Assembly: GCF_004000865.1 (NCBI RefSeq)
Contig: NZ_BIMB01000011.1
Span: 1-64,000, forward strand
From: Paenibacillus elgii NBRC 100335
GTDB taxonomy: Bacteria; Bacillota; Bacilli; Paenibacillales; NBRC-103111
Direction of reading: 5' to 3'
Length of the DNA stretch: 64,000 nt
The position numbers and the translations under genes are program-made. Positions 49,628 through 57,848 of the stretch are shown here, one piece after another (within the stretch, counting starts at the first letter, position 1; every line of letters begins with the position of its first letter). The notes beneath the pieces are model-generated. The model searched no databases. It worked only from the letters and a program-made list of their open reading frames with translations, and was not told the DNA's origin.

Positions 49628-50564
49628 GCTGATGCCTTTAGTGCAGAACGAATCGATGAAAATTTTCCGCCGGTGGCGAACCTGGGTGATGGCCGCGAGC
49701 TTGGTCGTATTTATGACGCTTCTGTCCACCGTCCAATTTATGGACAAGCCGAATGATCAAAGGGACTGGAAAACCCGGCTCGAAGCAAACATTCAGCAGA
49801 ATGAGCAAATGATGAGTGACGCGCGGACGGGCGAAGGACAGAAGCTGCGTCTTCAGGAAAGCATCCTCCTCGACCGGTATGCCATCGAGCACGACATTCC
49901 CGTCAACGAACGCAGCTTATGGACTCCCGTCACGTTGGGAGCAAACCTGATCACGCTGATCACGATCTTCACGATCGTCGTCGCGGCGGACAACGTCGCC
50001 GGGGAGTTTTCGGGAGGTACGATCAAGCTCATCCTGATTCGGCCGGCCAAACGGTGGAAGGTGCTGCTGAGCAAATATATCGCCTCCCTCGGCTTCGCTT
50101 TATTTCTGCTGGTTACCGTTTTCGCCATCAGTTGGCTTCTCGGCATCGGCTTCTACGGACTTGGCGCGCTTCATCAGCCCGTTCTCGACGTAAGGGACGG
50201 CATGGTGATCGAACAAAGCATGGTCGCTTCCCTGCTTCAAACGTATGCGCTGAACAGCGTTTCTCTCGTAATGATGGCGACGTTCGGATTCATGATCTCC
50301 ACCGTGTTCCGGTCAAGCTCCTTCGCCATCGGCGGCTCCATTGCCCTGCTCTTTGTCGGAACGAGCATCGTGTACGGGCTTCGCGAATATCCATGGGTCA
50401 AGTATGTGCTGTTCGCCCACCTCGATCTGACGCAATATCTGAAAGGGAAACCGCTGATCGAAGGAATGACCCTCGGCTTCTCGGTTACGATGCTGCTCGC
50501 TTATTTTGTGCTGTTTATGGCGCTGTCGTTCTTCATCTTCGGCAAGCGGGACGTAGCCGCTTAG
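49620..50564 (+). CDS. ABC-2 type permease partner of the export ATPase
   Basis: A 314-residue membrane protein with six hydrophobic segments. Segment 1 (about residues 20-40) is followed by a roughly 70-residue loop, then five segments from residue 95 onward (LITLITIFTIVVAADNVAGE and beyond). The conserved ABC-2 segment EFSGGTIKLILIRPAKR contacts the ATPase. The start overlaps the ATPase stop. Its closest functional relatives are antibiotic or lantibiotic immunity permeases; the substrate is unknown. Confidence 0.88.
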   Translation: MLRLMPLVQNESMKIFRRWRTWVMAASLVVFMTLLSTVQFMDKPNDQRDWKTRLEANIQQNEQMMSDARTGEGQKLRLQESILLDRYAIEHDIPVNERSLWTPVTLGANLITLITIFTIVVAADNVAGEFSGGTIKLILIRPAKRWKVLLSKYIASLGFALFLLVTVFAISWLLGIGFYGLGALHQPVLDVRDGMVIEQSMVASLLQTYALNSVSLVMMATFGFMISTVFRSSSFAIGGSIALLFVGTSIVYGLREYPWVKYVLFAHLDLTQYLKGKPLIEGMTLGFSVTMLLAYFVLFMALSFFIFGKRDVAA

Positions 50565-50570
50565 ACATGC

Positions 50571-50619
50571 AAAAAGACGCCACCGTCCCGCTGTGCCGGG
50601 TGCGACTGGCGTCTTTTTT
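50571..50619. terminator. Bidirectional terminator between the ABC operon and the HAAS-SEDS gene
   Basis: GACGCCA/TGGCGTC with A5 before and T7 after, so it works on both strands. Confidence 0.88.
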
Positions 50620-50623
50620 GCCG

Positions 50624-51943
50624 TCAGAAGGTCCTGCCAAGGCGGATCATGTCCTTCCGCCGATATATGCCGAGAACGAGGCCGATGACCGCCATCTCGA
50701 TCAGCGTATGGGTGCCGCCATAGCTGACAAACGGAAGGACAACCGAGGTAATCGGCAGCAAGCCGAGTGACATGCCGATGCAGTAGCCGAATTGCGCCCC
50801 GATGATGGAAGTGGCGGCCACGATCAGCATTTTGCCGTATGTCTCGCGGACTTGCCCCATCGAATGGAGCAGCCGGGCGACGAAATATACGGCGGCGACT
50901 GCAACCGCGATACCGACGCCCCAACCAAAGCTGTAAACAAGATAAGTGAAAATCAGTTCACTATGTACATAGGGCAGCTTGGGATTGACCGCTCCGAATC
51001 CGTGGCCCCACCAGCCGGCGCTGCCCAGGGCCTCTTTCATCTGGATATACATATACCCCGCGCCCGAAGGATCTCTATCGGGATTAAGAAAGGCCAACAC
51101 TCGCTGACTCAAGTAAAACCGGATCAAGAACGCTCCACCTAGAAGAAGCAGTATTCCTCCCGTCTGCAGCAGCGCAAGCCACCATTTACGGGTAACGACC
51201 CCACATAATATCCCATAGCTTGCCAGATAAAATAGAATGGTCGATAACGAAGGCACCATAATATAGAGCATGACCGGTACGAGAACAAAAGCTAGCATCG
51301 ATTTCAGCCAAAAATTACGCTTCTGCCCCCGCCAATCGAGAAGCAAGCCAGCCGCCGCAGCGATGAATAAATAAGAAGTAACGGTTGTCAAATCTATTGA
51401 AAATCTCCCAATGGACAGATAACTTCTCGCCCCGTTCACCTGATGTCCGAACAGCAGCACGTAAAGCATACCGACGGCGGCAAGATAATACATAAGAAGC
51501 GACCAAGCCTTCAGCTTCCGGTAATCCATAAAATAAAACACCAATAAAACCGGCAGTCCTAGCGCGATGAAAAACATTTTAAAGATTGCGAAACCAACTC
51601 CGCCGAGGCCGTTGGGCCGCATCGCCGCATAACTCGATTCGATGCTGTACATCGCGAAGACACCCAACCCTAAAAACACTATCAAGCCAAACAGCAAGCC
51701 CCAATGCATCCGCGGCTTGTGGATACGGTGCAGCTCACGGCCGACCGTTACCGGGTCGCCCATCTGCCGGATCGCCCAGGCGACCGCTTCCTCCCGGCTC
51801 GCGCCTTCCGCTTCCTTGTCGAGTACCAGCTCCTCCAAGTGGCTTTCCAGCTCCCGCCGGATGTCCTTATGCAGTTCCCTCGCCCGTATCTGCGAGCAAA
51901 CGCTGCTCAAATAATCCCGCACGTTCTCGTGCTCACGGATCAT
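50624..51943 (-). CDS. SEDS (FtsW/RodA/SpoVE) family protein with N-terminal HAAS domain
   Basis: A 439-residue membrane protein. Residues 1-75 are a cytoplasmic HAAS (permease-prefix) domain (ELHKDIRRELESHLEELVLD and WAIRQMGDPVTVGREL). Ten SEDS membrane segments follow, with NGARSYLSIGRFSIDLT and PITSVVLPFVSYGG as the FtsW-like hallmarks. SEDS enzymes polymerise lipid II glycan, and their catalytic Asp sits in an HTDFIF-type loop. Here the loop reads HSELIF, with Glu at residue 329. The PadR gene upstream overlaps it by four bases (ATGA), so the two are co-translated. It probably works in a stress- or stage-specific wall process. Confidence 0.87.
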   Translation of the reverse strand: MIREHENVRDYLSSVCSQIRARELHKDIRRELESHLEELVLDKEAEGASREEAVAWAIRQMGDPVTVGRELHRIHKPRMHWGLLFGLIVFLGLGVFAMYSIESSYAAMRPNGLGGVGFAIFKMFFIALGLPVLLVFYFMDYRKLKAWSLLMYYLAAVGMLYVLLFGHQVNGARSYLSIGRFSIDLTTVTSYLFIAAAAGLLLDWRGQKRNFWLKSMLAFVLVPVMLYIMVPSLSTILFYLASYGILCGVVTRKWWLALLQTGGILLLLGGAFLIRFYLSQRVLAFLNPDRDPSGAGYMYIQMKEALGSAGWWGHGFGAVNPKLPYVHSELIFTYLVYSFGWGVGIAVAVAAVYFVARLLHSMGQVRETYGKMLIVAATSIIGAQFGYCIGMSLGLLPITSVVLPFVSYGGTHTLIEMAVIGLVLGIYRRKDMIRLGRTF

Positions 51944-52272
51944 GCTTTTCCCTCCCCCAAAACGAGATCGACCGCGTCGCGGAACTGCTTCCACTCCGCC
52001 GTTTTCTCTTGAAGATGCCCTTTGCCAGCCTCGGTGATGCGGTAGTATTTGCGCTGCCGCCCTTGCGCCTCCTCCCAGTACGCTTCAACCCAGCGCTCCG
52101 CCTCCATGCCGTGCAGAATCGGATACAGCGTCCCTTCCTTCAGCGAAAACATCCCGCCGGAGCTCTTCTCCAGCTCCTTAATTAGTTCGTACCCGTACAT
52201 GTTGCGCCGCCCGAGCAGCGTAAGTATCATCGTCCCGGTGCTTCCTTTCAGCAGTTCCTTGCTGAGCTTCAT
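51940..52272 (-). CDS. PadR-family transcriptional regulator
   Basis: A 110-residue winged-helix repressor (GTMILTLLGRRNMYGYELIK; SLKEGTLYPILHGMEAERWV; GRQRKYYRITEAGKG wing). AAAGGAGGCG lies upstream of the ATG. PadR genes are commonly paired with HAAS-domain membrane proteins, and here the partner is the SEDS fusion. Two TTACGAT copies in its 5' region (minus strand, about 52320-52345) are possible operator parts. Confidence 0.9.
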   Translation of the reverse strand: MKLSKELLKGSTGTMILTLLGRRNMYGYELIKELEKSSGGMFSLKEGTLYPILHGMEAERWVEAYWEEAQGRQRKYYRITEAGKGHLQEKTAEWKQFRDAVDLVLGEGKA

Positions 52273-52396
52273 GGCAGAGCGCGCCTCCTTTCCAAGCCTA
52301 TGCTGTCTTTCGGAATAAGCATCGTAAATCTATGTATCGTAATTCTAGGTATTAGTATAGCCGGCATCGCTCTGCTTGTCCAGCTTTCCACGCGCT

Positions 52397-53374
52397 TCAG
52401 ACCGTCGACCGCTCCACCAGCCGGACCGGCAGCTCCTGCTTCTCCGCCTCATACCGCTCTTCCGCAATATAGCGGTGCAGCATTTGAAAAGCGGCGCGGC
52501 CCACGTCCTTGTTCGACTGCTCCACCGCCGTAATGTCAAGCAACTGTCCGAGCATATGGTTATCGAAGCCGATCACCGCCAAATCGTCCGGTACGCGAAG
52601 CCCGAGCTTGCGCGCTTCGGCAACCAGCCCCGCCGCGGTCTGATGCGCGCCCGCCAGCACCGCCGTCGGGCGCGGGTTCATGCCGGCCAGCCGATGCGCG
52701 ACCTCAACGCCCGCTTCCATCGACAGCGCGTCGTAGAATATCCACTCCGGCCGCAGCGGCTCCTGCACGGCGGCGAGCGCTTCGCGAACGGCGCGTTCCC
52801 GCGCCAGGCTCGTATTGCTGCCGCGCCTGCCGATGCAGCAAGCGACGTGCCGGTGTCCTTGGGCCGTCAAATAACACAGGCCCGTTTCAAAGCTGCGATA
52901 GTGATCGATATAGGCGCAGGACAGCGGCTCGTCCCCGGCGTCCTCGCAAACGACGATCGGACCGTAAGCCAAATAAGGCTTGATCACGTCCCAATCGTTT
53001 GTCCGCGACGTAATAATGACGCCGTCGACCTGCTTCATTCGGAGCATTTCGAGCACTTTCAGCTCTTCCTCGGGGCGGTAGTTCGTCTGGCAGAGGACGA
53101 CCCGGTACCCGCACCGGTTCGCTTCGCTCAAGATGCCTTCCACCGGCGAGCTCAAATACGGATTATCCACATAAGGAAGCACGACGGCAATCATCGACGT
53201 CTTGCCCTTGATCAAATGGACGGCATTCAAATTCTGCACGTAGTCCAGCTTCCGCACCGCCTCCATCACGGCAGCTCTTTTATCCTCGCTCACGTACGGG
53301 TGGCGGTTCAGCACGCGGGAAACCGTCGTGACCGAAACGCCTGCCATGCGGGCAATTTCTTTTATGTTTGCCAT
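52397..53374 (-). CDS. LacI-family transcriptional regulator (orphan)
   Basis: A 325-residue repressor with the N-terminal helix-turn-helix NIKEIARMAGVSVTTVSRVL, the hinge region near residues 45-60, and a periplasmic-binding-like effector domain (DGVIITSRTND; VIGFDNHMLGQLLDITAVEQ). GAGGAGG lies nine bases before ATG 53374. No transport or sugar gene is adjacent, so its regulon lies elsewhere. Sequence alone does not give the effector sugar. Confidence 0.9.
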   Translation of the reverse strand: MANIKEIARMAGVSVTTVSRVLNRHPYVSEDKRAAVMEAVRKLDYVQNLNAVHLIKGKTSMIAVVLPYVDNPYLSSPVEGILSEANRCGYRVVLCQTNYRPEEELKVLEMLRMKQVDGVIITSRTNDWDVIKPYLAYGPIVVCEDAGDEPLSCAYIDHYRSFETGLCYLTAQGHRHVACCIGRRGSNTSLARERAVREALAAVQEPLRPEWIFYDALSMEAGVEVAHRLAGMNPRPTAVLAGAHQTAAGLVAEARKLGLRVPDDLAVIGFDNHMLGQLLDITAVEQSNKDVGRAAFQMLHRYIAEERYEAEKQELPVRLVERSTV

Positions 53375-53568
53375 AACCGTCCGCCTCCTCGCCTCATTAG
53401 CTGTATTGTAACACATCGCTTTTCATAGAAAAAAACGCTTGCTATGAAATGCATTCCATACGTTACACTCGGTTCAAGGGATCGTTTCTACCGGCGTGAC
53501 AGCACTTGCAGGCGTAACGGTAGCGTCCCGAGAAACGGTCTCGAATTGCTCCAGGTTCCATAATATAC

Positions 53569-53618
53569 AAAAAGCACAAGCTCTGCCGAATTTGATCGGC
53601 GGGCCTGTGCTTTTTTTC
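53569..53618 (-). terminator. Terminator of the His/Gln-rich helical protein gene
   Basis: AAGCACA pairs with TGTGCTT with an inner GCC-G/C-GGC stem; T runs on both sides make it usable on both strands. Confidence 0.8.
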
Positions 53619-53655
53619 GCTTAAATGCCGCAGGGCGGCGCGAATCTGCGTCCGG

Positions 53656-53973
53656 TCAGCGAACTTGCTTCGGCTGCTCGGTGTTCGATGCGACCACGTC
53701 CAAGCTTTGCTGCGTCTGGTTCAACTGGTCCTGCACCTGCACGAGCTCCTGTCCGTGATGCGCGTGGTCCTGCGCCGCCATCTGACTCTGCGCCTTCGCC
53801 AGCGCCTGATGCGCAGATTCCAGCTGCGCAAGCGCAGAGGACAGCTTGTGCGGGTCGGACTGAAGCTGCGCATGGCGGACGGCCATTTCGGCGTCCTTGG
53901 CCACCTGGATCGCTTTCTCCGCGTTGTCGATCACATGCCGGATCGGCATTTGATGCTGGTTGACCTGTGTCAT
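53656..53973 (-). CDS. Small helical His/Gln-rich protein of unknown function
   Basis: A 105-residue protein. AGAGGAAG lies nine bases before ATG 53973. The whole chain is predicted helical: an Ala-rich segment (AEKAIQVAKDAEMAVRHAQ), a second (ALAQLESAHQALAKAQSQM), a His patch (QDHAHHG), then a Gln-rich helix. Coiled-coil pairing is likely. No signal or membrane segment is present. I do not recognise a family. Confidence 0.6.
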   Translation of the reverse strand: MTQVNQHQMPIRHVIDNAEKAIQVAKDAEMAVRHAQLQSDPHKLSSALAQLESAHQALAKAQSQMAAQDHAHHGQELVQVQDQLNQTQQSLDVVASNTEQPKQVR

Positions 53974-54068
53974 GTTCGGCATCTTCCTCTCAATATGCTG
54001 GATGTGCACACGGTTCAACTTTTAAGATGCGCGAAAAGCCACGGCTTCATTCCTTTTTTGGAGATACG

Positions 54069-54575
54069 TTACATTCCGGCCCGCTCGTACACAACAAAAT
54101 CGTAATTGTACGGGTTTTTCTCGTCCTTCACGCCGCGCTGCCGCGACACCTCGCGCCATTCGCCGGGCTCAAGCTCGGAAAAAAATGTATCCGCCGCGAA
54201 CCGGTGCGCGATCTCCGTAATGTACAGCCGGTCCGCGAACGGAAGCAGCTGCCGGTACACCTCCGCGCCGCCGATGACGAACAGCTCCTCGGAAGCCCGG
54301 CTTCCGCCGCGGCCGTAGTCGTCGGCCGCTTCCTGCGCCGAATGGACCACCTCGCAGCCCGGCGCGGCGAATCGCTCGTCCCGGGTCAGCACGACATTGC
54401 GGCGTCCGGGCAGGGGCTTGCCGATGGAATCGAACGTCTTGCGGCCCATCAGCACCGTATGTCCCTTCGTCGTTTGCTTGAAATAAGCCAAATCCGCCGG
54501 CAAACGCCACGGCAGCGTATTATCGATGCCGATGCCGCGGGCTTCGTCCATCGCGAGAATGAAAGAAATCGTCAC
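54069..54575 (-). CDS. folA: Dihydrofolate reductase
   Basis: A 168-residue enzyme that reduces dihydrofolate to tetrahydrofolate with NADPH. GTG 54575 follows AAGGAGAGG by five bases. Recognisable are GIDNTLPWRLPADLAYFK (folate-site Asp/Leu/Trp region), TVLMGRKTFDSIG and VIGGAEVYRQLLPFADRLYITEI. It lies 82 bases behind thyA on the same strand, the usual thymidylate-folate pairing, so the dihydrofolate made by ThyA is recycled. Confidence 0.96.
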   Translation of the reverse strand: MTISFILAMDEARGIGIDNTLPWRLPADLAYFKQTTKGHTVLMGRKTFDSIGKPLPGRRNVVLTRDERFAAPGCEVVHSAQEAADDYGRGGSRASEELFVIGGAEVYRQLLPFADRLYITEIAHRFAADTFFSELEPGEWREVSRQRGVKDEKNPYNYDFVVYERAGM

Positions 54576-54657
54576 GCGAACCTCTCCTTGCGTATAGTAT
54601 GCCGCTTCGCGAACTGCAAGCGTCCTTTTTGCCTCATGATGCCCCCGTACGCTCTCG

Positions 54658-55452
54658 TTATACCGCAATCGGCGCTTTGATCGCCGGATGACTCTGGTAC
54701 CCGACGATCTCGAAATCCTCGAACCGGTAATCGAACAGCGAATCCGGCTTCCGCTTGATCACAAGCTGCGGCAGCGGATACGGCTCGCGGGTCAGCTGCA
54801 GCTTGACCTGCTCCACATGATTGGCGTAAATATGCACGTCCCCGCCCGTCCAGATCAGCTCGCCCGGCTGCAGATCGCACTGCTGCGCCACCATATGCGT
54901 CAGGAACGCATAGCTTGCGATGTTGAACGGCAGCCCGAGAAACGTATCGACCGAACGCATGTTGAACAAGCACGACAGCTTGCCGTCCGCCACATAAAAC
55001 TGGAACGCATAATGGCAAGGCGGCAGCGCCATGTTGTCCACTTCGGCAGGATTCCACGCGCTGACCAAATGTCTGCGCGAATCGGGGTTCCGCTTAATCT
55101 GCTCGATCAGCTTGGCGATCTGGTCGATGCTCCGGCCGTCCGGAGCCGGCCACGAACGCCACTGCGAGCCGTAAACCGGCCCGAGATCGCCGTTCTCGTC
55201 CGCCCACTCGTCCCATATCGTGACGCCGTTCTCTTGCAAATAGCGGATATTCGTGTCCCCGCTCAAAAACCACAGCAGCTCGTGCAAGATCGAGCGGATG
55301 TGGAGCTTTTTCGTCGTCAGCAGCGGAAAGCCTTCGGATAAATCGAAGCGGAGCTGCCGCCCGAATACCGAGATGGTTCCCGTTCCGGTACGGTCCTCCT
55401 TGCGCACCCCGCTTGTCATGATGTCCTGCAGCAGATCTAAATATTTTTGCAT
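54658..55452 (-). CDS. thyA: Thymidylate synthase
   Basis: A 264-residue enzyme, the same length as E. coli ThyA, which methylates dUMP with methylene-tetrahydrofolate. The active-site Cys is in [32 protein letters not shown], the dUMP-binding [10 protein letters not shown] and the C-terminal AIKAPIAV are all intact. ATG 55452 has AGGTG six bases upstream. A TATAAT sits about 40 bases further upstream on the minus strand. It forms a pair with folA. Confidence 0.97.
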   Translation of the reverse strand: MQKYLDLLQDIMTSGVRKEDRTGTGTISVFGRQLRFDLSEGFPLLTTKKLHIRSILHELLWFLSGDTNIRYLQENGVTIWDEWADENGDLGPVYGSQWRSWPAPDGRSIDQIAKLIEQIKRNPDSRRHLVSAWNPAEVDNMALPPCHYAFQFYVADGKLSCLFNMRSVDTFLGLPFNIASYAFLTHMVAQQCDLQPGELIWTGGDVHIYANHVEQVKLQLTREPYPLPQLVIKRKPDSLFDYRFEDFEIVGYQSHPAIKAPIAV

Positions 55453-55610
55453 CGGTCGCACCTCGATCGTTCATGATCGTTCTATTATAGCAAACTTTCA
55501 AGGCCCGCTTCATCAAAAAAAAATATGAATTGCGTTCATACCACGATGACAATTATCCGTTATAATAGATTCGATCCCATATATAACCATGATTTAGGAG
55601 GAAAAATCAT

Positions 55611-57794
55611 TTGACCAAGCATTCGTCCCACTGGAAAAAAACTGCCGTCCTATCGGTGCTCTCCGCCTCGCTGCTGAGCGCGCCCGGACTCTCCGGCACC
55701 CCTTACGCGCTGGCGGCCGAACCGGCGGCCGCGACCAAAGCCGCCGCTTCGACACCGTCCAAAACGGACATGCAGCTAGCCTTCGAGAAGGGCGCGGTAG
55801 AAGGATATCCGAACGAAACCGACCTGCGCGGCAGCCGGCCGGTGACCCGCGCGGAGCTCGTCACCATGCTGAACCGGGCAGCCAAGCTGGCGAAGAGCGA
55901 CAAATCGTCGCAGCCTTTCTCCGACTTGGAGGCGTGGCAGCTTGAAGCCGTTACCAACGCCGTCGCCGCCGGCATCGTATCCAAAGGCGACAGCGGCCTC
56001 TTCGAGCCGAACCGACCGGTAACCCGCGAAGAGCTGGCCGTTCTCGTCGTGCGCGCGCTCACCAAAGGCCAAGCGCCGAAAGTAAACCAGAACGTGCTGA
56101 GCTACTTCAAGGACGCCTCCTCCATCAGCGAGTCGGCCCGTCCGTTTGTCGCTTACGGCGCGCTTGCGGGCTTGTTTGAGCCGAAGCTGGACGGCAATTT
56201 CGATCCGAAGGGCTCCGTGACCCGCGACGAAGCGGTCAAGGCGCTGAAACCGGTCCTTTTCCAAGTTATCGATATTCTTACGACGAACGACATTCACGGC
56301 CATATCGAAGTGGGCTTCGACAAGAAGCGCAATCAGGCGCAGGGCGGCATCGAAACGCTCGGCGGCATCGTCGACGATTTCCGTTCGGTCAATCCCGGCG
56401 GCACGGTCGTCGTGGATGGCGGAGACGCATGGCAAGGAACGCTCATCTCCAATACGACGAACGGGCAATCTGTCATGGACTCGATGGCTCAGGTCAAATA
56501 TGACGCCGCTGCCATCGGCAACCATGAGTTCGACTTCAGCCGCGACACGCTGATCGACAATATCAAGAAAGCGAAGTTCCCGATTCTCGGAGCCAACATC
56601 ATCGAAGACAAAACCGGCAAGCGCGTCGACTGGACGCAGCCTTATACCATCGTAGAGAAAGGCGGACTGAAGGTCGGCATTATCGGCCTTGCCACGCCGC
56701 AGACCAAGACGACGACCAAGTCCACCAACATCGAAGGCTTGACGTTCGCCGACCCGGTTCCGTACGCGAAGGAACTGTCGGCCGAGCTGCGCACCAAAGG
56801 CGCCGACATCGTCCTGGTGACCTCCCACCTGCCGGGCGAGCAGGACGCCAAATCGCAGGAAATTATGGGCGAGCTCGTCGAGCTCGCGAACGGGACAGGC
56901 AACGGCACGCTGGATGCGATCGTCGGGGGTCATTCCCATAAGCGCGTAGCGGGGATCGTGAACCACATTCCGGTCGTTGAAGCGCAGAGCTGGCTGTACG
57001 CCGTCGGCCACATTCAGCTTTATGTCGATAAGAACAGCAAAAAAGTCGTTTCCTCGAACGCCAGCCTGCTGGAAACGTACACGAATCTGACGACTGCGAA
57101 CAAAGACGTGCAAAAAACGGTCGCCGACTACCAAGCGAAAATCGCCGAGCAAACCAACAAGCAAATCGCCGTAGCCTCTGAAAAATGGACGACCCGCTCC
57201 TACCGCTACGACGCAAACGGCAATCAGGTGCGCGACGGCGTGACGCCGATCGGCAACTCCGTCACCGATGCAATGCGTTGGGCCGAGAAGTCCGATGTCG
57301 CCTTCACGAACATCGGCGGGCTGCGCGCGGATATCGAGCCGGGCAAAGTAACCTACGGCATGATGTTCGAGGTGCTGCCGTTCGGTAACTACAACCGCAC
57401 GGGCACGATGACCGCTGCGCAAATCAAAACGCTGCTTGAGGTCACGGACCAATATTCCAAGCTGCCGGCCATGCAATTCTCGGGTTTGAAGGTCGAGTGG
57501 GATAACACGAAGCCGCAAGGTCAGAAATACAGCAAAATTACGCTGCTGGATGGCACTCCGATCTATGTCGACGGGAAGCTGAACGACAGCCGTACCTTCA
57601 AAGTGACGACGAACGACTTCATGTCGACCGGCGCCGGGGACGGATTCACGACGTTCGGCGAAGTGAAGGACTGGAAGGACGGCATGATCATGCTGGATGC
57701 CTGGGTCGATTATATGAAGGAGAAGGGTGCTTCCGGCCAACCTCTCCCCCTGCCGAACGACGGCCGCGAAATCCGGCTGGATCTGAAAAAATAA
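55611..57794 (+). CDS. SLH-anchored 5'-nucleotidase/2',3'-cyclic phosphodiesterase (UshA family)
   Basis: A 727-residue exported enzyme starting at TTG 55611, behind GGAGG. The signal peptide ends near ALAAEP (residue 36). Three SLH motifs follow at the N-terminus (about 50-220, with PVTRAEL, PVTREEL and SVTRDEA). The calcineurin-like metallophosphatase domain (about 222-480) has TNDIHGH, DGGDAWQG, GNHEFD and GGHSH, so both metal sites are complete. The 5_nucleotid_C domain (about 530-710) has the substrate-stacking region GGLRADIEPG and FGNYNRTG. It should release phosphate from extracellular nucleotides at the cell surface. A terminator follows. Confidence 0.93.
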   Translation: MTKHSSHWKKTAVLSVLSASLLSAPGLSGTPYALAAEPAAATKAAASTPSKTDMQLAFEKGAVEGYPNETDLRGSRPVTRAELVTMLNRAAKLAKSDKSSQPFSDLEAWQLEAVTNAVAAGIVSKGDSGLFEPNRPVTREELAVLVVRALTKGQAPKVNQNVLSYFKDASSISESARPFVAYGALAGLFEPKLDGNFDPKGSVTRDEAVKALKPVLFQVIDILTTNDIHGHIEVGFDKKRNQAQGGIETLGGIVDDFRSVNPGGTVVVDGGDAWQGTLISNTTNGQSVMDSMAQVKYDAAAIGNHEFDFSRDTLIDNIKKAKFPILGANIIEDKTGKRVDWTQPYTIVEKGGLKVGIIGLATPQTKTTTKSTNIEGLTFADPVPYAKELSAELRTKGADIVLVTSHLPGEQDAKSQEIMGELVELANGTGNGTLDAIVGGHSHKRVAGIVNHIPVVEAQSWLYAVGHIQLYVDKNSKKVVSSNASLLETYTNLTTANKDVQKTVADYQAKIAEQTNKQIAVASEKWTTRSYRYDANGNQVRDGVTPIGNSVTDAMRWAEKSDVAFTNIGGLRADIEPGKVTYGMMFEVLPFGNYNRTGTMTAAQIKTLLEVTDQYSKLPAMQFSGLKVEWDNTKPQGQKYSKITLLDGTPIYVDGKLNDSRTFKVTTNDFMSTGAGDGFTTFGEVKDWKDGMIMLDAWVDYMKEKGASGQPLPLPNDGREIRLDLKK

Positions 57795-57810
57795 CGCCGC
57801 TATTCAAGGA

Positions 57811-57848
57811 AACCCGCAGGCCCTGGCTCGTTCAGGACTGCGGGTTTT
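57811..57848 (+). terminator. Terminator of the nucleotidase gene
   Basis: AACCCGCAG/CTGCGGGTT stem with inner CCTGG/TCAGG-like pairing and TTTT tail. It touches the stop codon of the convergent GGDEF-EAL gene. Confidence 0.85.

Noticed and set aside
55534-55566. PhoP-box-like hexamers before the nucleotidase gene (TTCATA, ATGACA at 11-bp period)
   Set aside because: Only one hexamer fits the consensus well and the third position (CCGTTA) does not. The functional expectation was biasing the reading.
55776-57740. A 654-codon open frame antisense to the nucleotidase gene
   Set aside because: The sense strand encodes a complete SLH-metallophosphatase with ribosome site and terminator. The antisense frame has no recognisable domain, is very Arg/Asp/Val-rich, and arises from the GC-rich codon pattern.
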